NCBI GenBank assembly: GCA_046757585.1
Contig: JBHHYR010000055.1
Coordinates: 1 to 19,676, forward strand
DNA length: 19,676 nucleotides
Source of the DNA: JBHHYR01 sp046757585
GTDB lineage: Bacteria; Desulfobacterota; Binatia; HRBIN30
Direction: 5' to 3'
The position numbers and the translations under genes were made by a program. The notes beneath the pieces are model-generated. The model had not been told where the DNA came from. It was given only the letters and a program-made list of their open reading frames with translations, and did not search any database. Each line of letters begins with the position of its first letter. Within the stretch, counting starts at the first letter, position 1. Below are positions 8,052-15,222 of the stretch, piece after piece.

Positions 8052-8916
8052 CGTTCCGGTCGTGCCGCTCCTCGCGACCGCACGGGTGCGGCGAACGCGG
8101 GTTGTTCGAACGCAGCAGCCGAATACGGAGGTCTATGTCGACCAGTTTCCATTGGATCGTGCCCCGCTTGCGATACTCGGGCTGGACCGCGGCGCGCAGG
8201 ATCTGTACCAGGCGGCGGGGACAGCCCCGGGCACGCGCCGCCGCGGCATGGAGCTCTGCCTCGCGCAAATGCTCGCCACCGAGGCGCGCGGTCACCTGGC
8301 GCGCAATGCGCACCAGCGTCGGCGTGTCAAGGGGTGCGATCTCCAGATGATCGAACCCGGACAGGAGCCAGCGCGCGGGGCCCAGGTCTTCGGGGTGGCG
8401 CGCAACCAGGATCAGCGGCGTGGTCTCTAGCCACACCTCGATCAACGACGCAACGCTGCGCGCCGGCTGGTGCAGGTGGTCGAGTAACAGACAGATGCGC
8501 CCGTGCGGGAGATTCTGTTGCATCATGCGCGTCAGGTCTGCCAGCGGTTCGCGGGACACGAAGCGGCGCAAGCCGCTGAGCGAGCGGATCGCCTCGCGGC
8601 GCTCGATGTACGAGCTTTGCAACCGGCCCCGCGTGAGAAACTGATTGACCAGCATGTGCGTTGTCAGACGACGCCGGCTGGCGCTCTCCCCGCAGTAGAA
8701 GACCGGCGCGCCCTCCTCCCCAGCCGCACAGTCAGCGTACACGGCGTGCAGCAGAGCACTCTTGCCGACACCTGCCGGCCCGCTCACGAACAGTGGACGG
8801 CGTGCCCGGACGTGAGCTCGCACCGCGGCCATCTCCCGCTCGCGCCCGCACAGAGGCCGCGGCGCACGCCGGAGCCGGTCGAGCGAGGCAGCGATTTGAA
8901 GCGCCGACGGCGGCAT
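8023..8916 (-). CDS. P-loop (AAA/STAND-like) ATPase partner of the dynamin gene
   Basis: This 297-residue P-loop ATPase opens with an AAA_16/STAND-like lead-in (LCGREREMAAVRAHV). Walker A is GPAGVGKS at 46-53. The likely Walker B is ICLLLDHLHQ at 141-150, where the Asp is followed by His, so the usual catalytic acidic residue of AAA proteins is absent. LILVARHP (about 170) is the likely sensor-1 strand. A helical lid follows (LDTPTLVRIARQVTARLGG). The C-terminal portion is Arg-rich and includes IQWKLVDIDLRIRLLRS, perhaps a small winged-helix-like element. It begins 24 bases after the dynamin stop codon with GGAGG overlapping that stop, so the two are very probably one operon. The function is unknown; a switch or loader acting with the dynamin is a reasonable guess. 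The tail overlaps hemY. Confidence 0.8.
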   Translation of the reverse strand: MPPSALQIAASLDRLRRAPRPLCGREREMAAVRAHVRARRPLFVSGPAGVGKSALLHAVYADCAAGEEGAPVFYCGESASRRRLTTHMLVNQFLTRGRLQSSYIERREAIRSLSGLRRFVSREPLADLTRMMQQNLPHGRICLLLDHLHQPARSVASLIEVWLETTPLILVARHPEDLGPARWLLSGFDHLEIAPLDTPTLVRIARQVTARLGGEHLREAELHAAAARARGCPRRLVQILRAAVQPEYRKRGTIQWKLVDIDLRIRLLRSNNPRSPHPCGREERHDRNVNCHRATVD

Positions 8917-8940
8917 GGTCCGAACAACCAGGCGGGCCTC

Positions 8941-10713
8941 CTACAGATCAGCGGTCTGCGCGCCGATGGCCCGCAACTGCTCCTCGACGGCAGCCAGCCT
9001 GCGCAGATGGGCGTCGATGGACGCCTGCCGCGCCGCCGACTGCTCGCGGCTTCGGGCGTGCGCGGCGCTGCCTGCGTGGATGGCTTTGGAGATGCCCGCG
9101 AGCACGTGCTCGATGCGTTCCGCCAACTGGCGGGCGAAGCGTGCCACACTCGCTTCGGTGCGAGACAAGAAGTCGTAACGCAGCCGGCCGCAGTTGCGAT
9201 CGAGCTCAACCGGCACCTGCCGCAAGGCGTTGGCGAGCAGCAGCGGCCGGGTGATACGGTCCGGTAACAGGTGGCGCAGATACAAGGGCTCGACGTTGTA
9301 GAAGAGCGGTTCGTCCCCGACCTTGTACGAGAGCTGGCTCGCCACGTCGAGGCCTTCGACGGTGGCGAGCGGCACCGGCGGTAGGTCGAACAGGGTCGCC
9401 GACAACCGCACCACACGCTCGATGATGCCGTTTGCGGCCGCGACGAAGCGGCCAGACAGTTGGCGCAAATCGGCGTCCAGGCGCTGCTCCGCCCCGCCCC
9501 GCCAGGCTTCAAACTGATCGATCAACACCCGCCGCAGCTCTTGTTCGAGGGCGGCCGTCAGCTGTCGCCGCTTCAGGCTCGGATGACGCTCGGCAAACGC
9601 ACGCAGTGCGCCCTCGATCTCAGGCGCAGCTCGTGCTTTCAACGTGGCCAGCTCCTCTTCCAGCTGCTTGATCAAGTCCGCTGTTTCCGCCTTGAGCAGG
9701 TGCTGGAAGTCGCGCTGGCTCTGCGCAGCTTGCTCGCGGAGCCTGTCGAACTCGGCGAGCTTCTGCTCCAGCTCCTGCAACGGCGTTACCAGTGCCTTCC
9801 GCTCAACCTCGAGCAGGAAACGCGCTTCGCCCGCCAGCCGCAGGGCCGCGCCACTGGCGCTGCTCAGTGCGACCCGGCCCTTTTCGTGCAAGAGAAACTG
9901 TTCGAGGCGGGTTCGGAAAGCTGGCAGGCCGCCGTCGGTCCCGCCGTGCCGCGCCGCGGCCAGCGCCAGCTTCGCGGACAGCGGAAAGACCTTCGGTTCG
10001 ACGATGCCCAGTTCGGTTGCCAACACGGTCCGGAGAAATTCGAGCAACTCATCCCGCTCCCGCTCGTCGACGTAGTCGATCTTGTTCAGAACGAAGAACA
10101 GCTTGGCGGCATACTGGCGGATGGCAGCCAGGAAATCCCGTTCGGCCCGGCTCAGGGGCGGATCGACGGACGCCACGAAGATCGCCGCATCCACCTGGGG
10201 CAAGAATTTGTAGGTCACATCCGTGTTATGGTCGTAAGTGGAGCCGATACCCGGCGTGTCGATGAGCACGACTCCATCGCGCAGGATGGCCGCGGGATAC
10301 GTGACCTCGACCCGGGAGACCTGCTTGGTGTTTCGCGGGTTGCCTCGCTCGGTGACGTACGCAGCCACGTCCTTGATCGAGATGCGGCAGGGGGTGCCAT
10401 CCTGGAAGCGCACCATGGCGGCGGCCTCCGTGCCGTACTCGATCAACGTGACGATCGAGGTGAGCGGAACGATGCCCGTGGGCAGAATGTCAGCACCCAG
10501 CAAGCTGTTGATGAACGTGGTCTTGCCACGCTTGAACTGCCCGAGCACCGCGAGGTGGAAACGGTCGTGCGCCAGCTTCTCCGCGGTGAACGTCATCCTC
10601 TGTTGCAGCGACTCGCGGCTCCCGTCGTCGTCAAGGAGCGATCCAAGTCGGGAGAGGGCCGCCTGGCAGGCCTCTTTGAGCCCAGCGTAGGTAGGGAAAT
10701 CTCGTTCAGTCAT
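8941..10713 (-). CDS. Bacterial dynamin-like GTPase, 590 aa
   Basis: All GTPase motifs of the dynamin family are present: G1 GQFKRGKTT at 58-66, G2 Thr in PLTSIVT (about 85), G3 DTPG at 152-155, and G4 NKID at 210-213. An N-terminal helical segment (1-50) precedes the GTPase. After it comes a long helical, Glu/Gln/Arg-rich stretch (about 300-430) likely to form the stalk, then a moderately hydrophobic stretch near 450-510 (LFDLPPVPLATVEGL, RITRPLLLANALRQV) that could be the membrane-contacting tip. A further coil ends the protein. Family knowledge: such proteins bind and remodel membranes, and some act in stress tolerance or phage defence. ATG 10713 has GGAAG about eight bases upstream. The cellular role here is not known. 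It is the first gene of a unit with the downstream ATPase. Confidence 0.92.
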   Translation of the reverse strand: MTERDFPTYAGLKEACQAALSRLGSLLDDDGSRESLQQRMTFTAEKLAHDRFHLAVLGQFKRGKTTFINSLLGADILPTGIVPLTSIVTLIEYGTEAAAMVRFQDGTPCRISIKDVAAYVTERGNPRNTKQVSRVEVTYPAAILRDGVVLIDTPGIGSTYDHNTDVTYKFLPQVDAAIFVASVDPPLSRAERDFLAAIRQYAAKLFFVLNKIDYVDERERDELLEFLRTVLATELGIVEPKVFPLSAKLALAAARHGGTDGGLPAFRTRLEQFLLHEKGRVALSSASGAALRLAGEARFLLEVERKALVTPLQELEQKLAEFDRLREQAAQSQRDFQHLLKAETADLIKQLEEELATLKARAAPEIEGALRAFAERHPSLKRRQLTAALEQELRRVLIDQFEAWRGGAEQRLDADLRQLSGRFVAAANGIIERVVRLSATLFDLPPVPLATVEGLDVASQLSYKVGDEPLFYNVEPLYLRHLLPDRITRPLLLANALRQVPVELDRNCGRLRYDFLSRTEASVARFARQLAERIEHVLAGISKAIHAGSAAHARSREQSAARQASIDAHLRRLAAVEEQLRAIGAQTADL

Positions 10714-10763
10714 CGGTGCTTCCCGCGCGTCGCTGCGTGACAGGTGATCCGTGTCCTACCAAA

Positions 10764-10885
10764 GCCGCCTCATCCCGATCGGGGTAGCGGCCTAACGAGA
10801 AACCCCTACCCGCATTCCGCTGAGTAGGGGTCATTGACCTGTGTGCGCCTGTGCCCAACACAGGTGGTTTGGGGCGAACCCCACC
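10764..10885 (-). promoter_or_regulatory. Leader with four hairpins upstream of the dynamin operon
   Basis: Four inverted repeats lie between the promoter and the dynamin start. (1) GG/CC plus TGGGG-CGAA-CCCCA at 10866-10885. (2) ACCTGTGT (10837-10844) with ACACAGGT (10858-10865), an 8-bp perfect stem. (3) ACCCCTAC (10802-10809) with GTAGGGGT (10824-10831), an 8-bp perfect stem. (4) GCCGC (10764-10768) with GCGGC (10787-10791) enclosing CCCGATCGGG. In (2), CACAGG can instead pair with a second CCTGTG at 10848-10853, giving mutually exclusive folds. The series could be a regulated leader or paired protein-binding sites, or it could serve partly as the 3' end of the ClC transcript. It matches no riboswitch class I recognise. 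Confidence 0.5.
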
Positions 10886-10895
10886 GCCACGAACG

Positions 10896-10924
10896 ACTCT
10901 AGGCCGTACCCTATGATGTGTCAA
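10896..10924 (-). promoter_or_regulatory. Sigma70-type promoter for the dynamin operon
   Basis: Read on the minus strand, TTGACA (10924-10919) is a perfect -35, followed by a 17-base spacer and TAGAGT (10901-10896), a 4/6 match to the -10. Predicted transcription starts near 10889, giving a leader of about 175 bases before the dynamin ATG at 10713. Confidence 0.6.
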
Positions 10925-10999
10925 CGGCGCAGCGGGCACTCCCAGGGCCGGTGCCCTGCACCAGCTGGCCCCTGGCTGCCCGTGGCTCGAGGCGCAGAC

Positions 11000-13045
11000 T
11001 CATCCCGATGCGGCGGCGTTCGTATCGGCGCCCGTCGCGCGGCGGAAACGCTCTATGTCGACTGGCCGCCCGACCACGACGAGGACGTCGGCCGGTTGCA
11101 GGGGCTCTTCCGGGTCCGGGAAGCAGTCTTCAGCGTCTATCCCGTGGCGGACGGCCACCACAGTCAGATTGTACGCCGCCCGCATGTTCGCACCACGGAG
11201 GGAGCGCCCGGCAAGCCAACGTGGCACAGGCACCCGCGCAAAGGTGAACCCCCGGGTGAGATGGGCGTAGCGCTGCGCCGCTTCGTGCGATTCTTGAGTC
11301 GCCACCCCCAGGTATTCATGACGCAGCAGCTCGCTGCTGTACACGCGAAGCACGTCGCGCCGGGACACTACCCCGGCGAGTCGCCCGTTCCCGTTCACCA
11401 CGGGCAGCTCGTCGCTCTCGCTCAAGAGGAAGTGTTCCATGCATTGCGCCAAGGTGTCGTCCGGCCCAACGGCGTGGGGATTGGGTTCGGCAATGTCTTC
11501 CGCAACCACTAACGGGCCCAGCTCGCGGAGCTCGGGATCCTTGATGTCGTGGATCGAAATGACACCGACGAATCGTCCCTCGGGAGTGGTCACGTACGCA
11601 TTCACCACTTCGTGCGCGAGAAAGTGCTGGACGGTGTCTCCGATCACCGTGCGGTGGTCGATCACCGACGATGCAGGCTGCATCACCTCGCCGACCGTGT
11701 GGCTGCGCATGATCAGGTCCTCACGCCGATTGAGGGCGATGCCCTGCCGGCTGAGTTTCAGGCTGTACAGCGAGTCCGTCTGCAGAGCCCGCCCCACTGC
11801 GGTCGCGATGGTCGAGACGATCATCACTGGGAGGATGATCTTGTAGTCACCAGTGACCTCGAACAGGAGGATCATCGCCGTGATTGGCGAGTGTGTCGCC
11901 GCCGCCAGCACCCCCGCCATGCCGACGAGGGCGTAGGCACCTGACCCTGCCGTCATCGGTGGAAGGAGGGCGTGCCACGCGGCCCCGTACAACCCGCCGG
12001 TGACCGAGCCGATGTACAGCGACGGCAGGAAGACGCCGCCTGAGCCGCCCGATGCTAGGGTGAGGCTTGTCGCGACCATCTTGACCGGGATCAGCACGGC
12101 TAACCACACCCAGGCGAGATGGCCCTCGAGGGCCGCGTCCATCGTGGCATAGCCCACACCGTACACATTAGGAACCGCGAGCAGCACCAACCCCAGCAGG
12201 AGGCCACCTGCCGCGGGGTGCCAGATCTTCCCGATCGGCAGGCGCGGCGCCCACGACTCGAAACGATCCATGACCCAGACGAACAGCGCACCCACAACGC
12301 CACACGCGATGCCCAGTCCAACGTAAATGCCGATCTCCGCAACGCTCTGCATCTCGTAAGGCTGCACGATGAACGCCGGGTGGTCACCGAAGTAGGCGCG
12401 CGAGACGACCGTGGCCATCACCGACGATAGAATCACCGGCCCGAATGCGGGCATGGCGAAGTTTCCCGTCACCACCTCAAGGGCGAAGAACGCGCCCGCG
12501 ATCGGCGCGTTGAACACGGCTGCAATACCCCCTCCTGCCCCGCACGCAGCCAGCGTCTTGAGCTGCTCGGACGGCAGGCGAAGCAGCTGCCCGAGCGCCG
12601 AACCCAACGCCGCGCCGATCTGCACGATCGGCCCCTCGCGCCCGACGGATCCGCCAGTGCCGATGGTGATGGCCGACACCACCGACTTCACCGCAGCGAT
12701 CCGCCGGCGAATGCGGCCGCCGCCAATCATGACCGCCTCGATCACCTCCGGCACGCCGTGTCCCGCCGCCTCCGGCGCCAGGAAACGCAGGAGCGGGCCG
12801 AGCACCAAGCCGCCAAGTGCCGGAACGAGGAGCACGTGATACCAGGCCAGCGTGGGCACAATCTGCAGCGGCAGACCGGCTGAACCGATCGCTCCCCACT
12901 GGACCAGGTTCACAAGTTCAACGAAACCAATGCACGCTGCGCCAGTCAGCGCACCGGTGACGGACGGCAGGATGATGAGTTTCGTCGTCTGAACACGCCG
13001 GAGTGAACGGCGCCACCCCTGTACCAGTTCAAGCAGACGCTGCAT
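11000..13045 (-). CDS. ClC-family chloride channel/transporter with CBS pair and TrkA-C domain
   Basis: This 681-residue membrane protein has the ClC core: GHGVP at 95-99, GREGP at 135-139 with gating Glu137, GVFLP at 337-341, and Tyr427 in DSLYSLKL, matching the selectivity-filter Tyr. The position that in E. coli ClC-ec1 holds the internal proton glutamate (Glu203) appears to be Val191 (FALEVV), a feature of channel-type ClCs. Two CBS domains follow (from about 447, HTVGEVMQPASSVIDH, to about 580, VVSRRDVLRVYS). A C-terminal TrkA-C-like domain is at about 595-675 (LAGRSLRGANMRAAYNLTVVAV). The open frame extends to 13213, but ATG 13045 places the start right before the first helix; upstream sequence is GC-rich and not protein-like. 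There is no Shine-Dalgarno sequence, and a promoter ending six bases upstream suggests leaderless translation. Confidence 0.92.
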   Translation of the reverse strand: MQRLLELVQGWRRSLRRVQTTKLIILPSVTGALTGAACIGFVELVNLVQWGAIGSAGLPLQIVPTLAWYHVLLVPALGGLVLGPLLRFLAPEAAGHGVPEVIEAVMIGGGRIRRRIAAVKSVVSAITIGTGGSVGREGPIVQIGAALGSALGQLLRLPSEQLKTLAACGAGGGIAAVFNAPIAGAFFALEVVTGNFAMPAFGPVILSSVMATVVSRAYFGDHPAFIVQPYEMQSVAEIGIYVGLGIACGVVGALFVWVMDRFESWAPRLPIGKIWHPAAGGLLLGLVLLAVPNVYGVGYATMDAALEGHLAWVWLAVLIPVKMVATSLTLASGGSGGVFLPSLYIGSVTGGLYGAAWHALLPPMTAGSGAYALVGMAGVLAAATHSPITAMILLFEVTGDYKIILPVMIVSTIATAVGRALQTDSLYSLKLSRQGIALNRREDLIMRSHTVGEVMQPASSVIDHRTVIGDTVQHFLAHEVVNAYVTTPEGRFVGVISIHDIKDPELRELGPLVVAEDIAEPNPHAVGPDDTLAQCMEHFLLSESDELPVVNGNGRLAGVVSRRDVLRVYSSELLRHEYLGVATQESHEAAQRYAHLTRGFTFARVPVPRWLAGRSLRGANMRAAYNLTVVAVRHGIDAEDCFPDPEEPLQPADVLVVVGRPVDIERFRRATGADTNAAASG

Positions 13046-13051
13046 GGGTGT

Positions 13052-13081
13052 TCTATATCGCTCACTCGAGCAGGCAGGCAA
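13052..13081 (-). promoter_or_regulatory. Candidate promoter giving a leaderless ClC transcript
   Basis: On the minus strand TTGCCT (13081-13076) and TATAGA (13057-13052) are each 4/6 matches to the -35 and -10, with an 18-base spacer. Only six bases separate the -10 from ATG 13045, so the transcript would start at or beside the start codon, which would explain the missing Shine-Dalgarno sequence. Confidence 0.4.
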
Positions 13082-13105
13082 CGTGCCGGCGCGTGCCGGG
13101 GGCGT

Positions 13106-13135
13106 TTGATCCGCCCGGCGGCTCTCCGATAGGAT
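13106..13135 (+). promoter_or_regulatory. Candidate promoter for the plus-strand ClC gene
   Basis: TTGATC (13106-13111), an 18-base spacer and TAGGAT (13130-13135) form a weak sigma70-like promoter. Transcription would begin near 13142, 78 bases before ATG 13220. It lies upstream of and facing away from the minus-strand ClC promoter. Confidence 0.35.
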
Positions 13136-13219
13136 GAGAAGCTGAAGGACGGAGCAGCAGTCATCAGAACCTACGGGAAGGAAATCCAGCGAGCGACCAT
13201 AGGCCGCGGCCACCTGTTC

Positions 13220-15196
13220 ATGGTCGTGGTGGCCATCGTCTGCGGACTCGGCGGCGGGCTCGGTGCGGTCGCCTTGCGCGGGCTCATTCTGTTCATCGAA
13301 GAGTTGTTCTTTGGCCGCGGAGCTGATCCGCTAGCGGCGGTCCAGGCCGTGCCGTGGATGTGGCGGTTCGTAGCCCCGGCCGTCGGTGGCCTTGCGGTGG
13401 GGCCTCTGGTCTACTTTGTCGCCCGCGAGGCCAAGGGCCACGGCGTGCCGGAGGTGATGGAATCGATTCTCCTGCACGGGGGCGCCATCCGGCCCCGCGT
13501 GGTGGTGGTCAAGGCGCTGGCCTCGGCGATCTCGATCGGCTCGGGTGGATCGGTCGGGCGCGAGGGGCCGATCGTACAAATCGGCTCGGCGCTGGGGTCC
13601 ACCATCGGGCAGGTCCTCCGCCTGTCCGCTCGCCACCTGCGCACGCTCGTCGGCTGCGGCGCAGCAGCGGGGATCGCGGCAGCCTTCAATGCGCCCATTG
13701 CCGGAGCCCTGTTCGCCGTGGAGATCCTTCTCGGTGACTTCGGGGTCCCGCAGTTCAGCCCGATCGTGATCTCCTCCGTGGTGGCGACGGTCGTGTCCCG
13801 CCACTTCCTCGGCGACTTTCCGGCGTTCAAGGTGCCGGTGTACAGACTGGTGAGCCCCTTCGAATTGTTTCCCTACATGATCGTAGGCGGGCTTGCGGGT
13901 CTGGTCGCGCTGGCGTTCATCACCACCTTGTACCGCTCGGAGGCGTTCTTTGACCGCCTTCGCTTGCCGGAATACCTCAAGGCGCCCATAGGCGGCCTGC
14001 TCGTGGGTACGCTCGGCATTTGGCTTCCGCAGGTCTTCGGCGTTGGGTACAGCACGATCAACGCGGCCTTGACCGGTGGCGTGCCCGCCGCCCTGCTGGG
14101 CATTCTCCTGGCCACGAAAATGGTTGCCACGTCGGTGACCTTGGCGTCGGGCGGGTCGGGTGGCGTCTTTGCGCCCTCGCTGTTTCTCGGTGCCATGACG
14201 GGCGGCTTTCTGGGGACGTTCATCCACCAGCTGTTCCCGCAGTTCACGGCGTCATCAGGGGCGTACGCGCTGGTGACCATGGGTGCGGTGGTGGGCGCGG
14301 CCACACACGCGCCGATCACCGCGATCATTATCATCTTCGAGCTGACCGGTGACTACCGAATCATCCCACCCTTGATGGCTGCCTGCGTGGTCAGCACGCT
14401 GGTTGCCACGTGGCTGCAGCGGGACTCCATTTACACGCTCAAGCTTCGTCTGCGCGGCCTCGACCCGTTCAAGGAAGAAGATCCGATCGTCCTCAAGAAC
14501 CTCTACGTACGCGACATCATCGACCGTGAGCCGGAGGTCATCCCGGCGTCGGCGACGTTTGTCAAGATGCTCGATCTGGTCGTCCGGAGCCGACACTCTG
14601 AGTTCTTCGTGGTCAATGAGAAGGGGGAACTCCTGGGGGCCGTATCGCTCTCGGGGCTCCGGCGGCTCATCTTCGAGCGCGAGTCGCTGCAGCACATCGT
14701 CGTGGCCGGTGATTTGGTTGCCCACGTACGGGAGACCGTACGCCAAAACGACAACCTCGATGTCGTCATGCAATTGTTTAGCCACACGGACGTCGAGGAA
14801 CTTGCCGTCGTGGACGAGCGCAACCCGAGGAAGCTGGTAGGCACCGTGCACTGGCAGGATCTGATCCACGCGCGCAACCAGGAAGTCCTGCGGCGGGATC
14901 TTGCGGGCAGCATCTCAAGTACTGTCAGCCTGGTCGGCAAAGTGCATCAGGTCGAGATTGGCGACGGGTACGTGGTGCAAGAGATTCCCGCGCCGCGTTC
15001 CTTCTCCGGGTGTACGCTGCGCGAGCTGCAAGTAGGTGCCCGCTACGGCGTGCAAATCGTTTTCATCAGGAGCCAGAGCGGCAGCGATGGCACGCGGCAC
15101 CTGCGGGTGCCTCGGGCTGACGATCGTGTCGGTGAAAATGATACACTGATCATTGCCGGCTCCAAGGATGCGGCGGACCAACTGGACGGCTTGTAG
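13220..15196 (+). CDS. Second ClC-family chloride channel/transporter with CBS pair and TrkA-C domain
   Basis: This is a paralogue of the divergent neighbour. It has GHGVP at 73-77, GREGP at 113-117 with gating Glu115, GVFAP at 315-319, and filter Tyr405 in DSIYTLKL. The position equivalent to ClC-ec1 Glu203 appears to be Ile169 (FAVEIL). Two CBS domains follow from about 430 (LYVRDIIDREPEVIP) to about 555, then a TrkA-C-like domain ending in DTLIIAGSKDAADQLDGL. The start is uncertain. ATG 13220 falls within the first helix and has no Shine-Dalgarno sequence. The in-frame sequence upstream to the stop at 13130 reads as plausible protein (VIRTYGKEIQRATIGRGHLF) but offers only CTG, ATC or ATA as starts. 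The antiporter gene follows within about 26 bases on the same strand, so they are likely co-transcribed. Confidence 0.9.
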   Translation: MVVVAIVCGLGGGLGAVALRGLILFIEELFFGRGADPLAAVQAVPWMWRFVAPAVGGLAVGPLVYFVAREAKGHGVPEVMESILLHGGAIRPRVVVVKALASAISIGSGGSVGREGPIVQIGSALGSTIGQVLRLSARHLRTLVGCGAAAGIAAAFNAPIAGALFAVEILLGDFGVPQFSPIVISSVVATVVSRHFLGDFPAFKVPVYRLVSPFELFPYMIVGGLAGLVALAFITTLYRSEAFFDRLRLPEYLKAPIGGLLVGTLGIWLPQVFGVGYSTINAALTGGVPAALLGILLATKMVATSVTLASGGSGGVFAPSLFLGAMTGGFLGTFIHQLFPQFTASSGAYALVTMGAVVGAATHAPITAIIIIFELTGDYRIIPPLMAACVVSTLVATWLQRDSIYTLKLRLRGLDPFKEEDPIVLKNLYVRDIIDREPEVIPASATFVKMLDLVVRSRHSEFFVVNEKGELLGAVSLSGLRRLIFERESLQHIVVAGDLVAHVRETVRQNDNLDVVMQLFSHTDVEELAVVDERNPRKLVGTVHWQDLIHARNQEVLRRDLAGSISSTVSLVGKVHQVEIGDGYVVQEIPAPRSFSGCTLRELQVGARYGVQIVFIRSQSGSDGTRHLRVPRADDRVGENDTLIIAGSKDAADQLDGL

Positions 15197-15222
15197 CACA
15201 CGCGGTGGCGCGGGGGGACGGA

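Noticed and set aside
9460..10740. 426-residue plus-strand open frame
   Set aside because: It is antisense to the dynamin gene, whose motifs are unambiguous, and has no recognisable domain.
10713..10924. Known riboswitch (for example c-di-GMP class I) in the dynamin leader
   Set aside because: The hairpins do not carry the conserved bases of any riboswitch class I can recall, so it is listed only as a structured leader.
13331..14227. 298-residue minus-strand open frame
   Set aside because: It is antisense to the second ClC gene, and its His/Arg/Asp-rich composition is typical of shadow frames.
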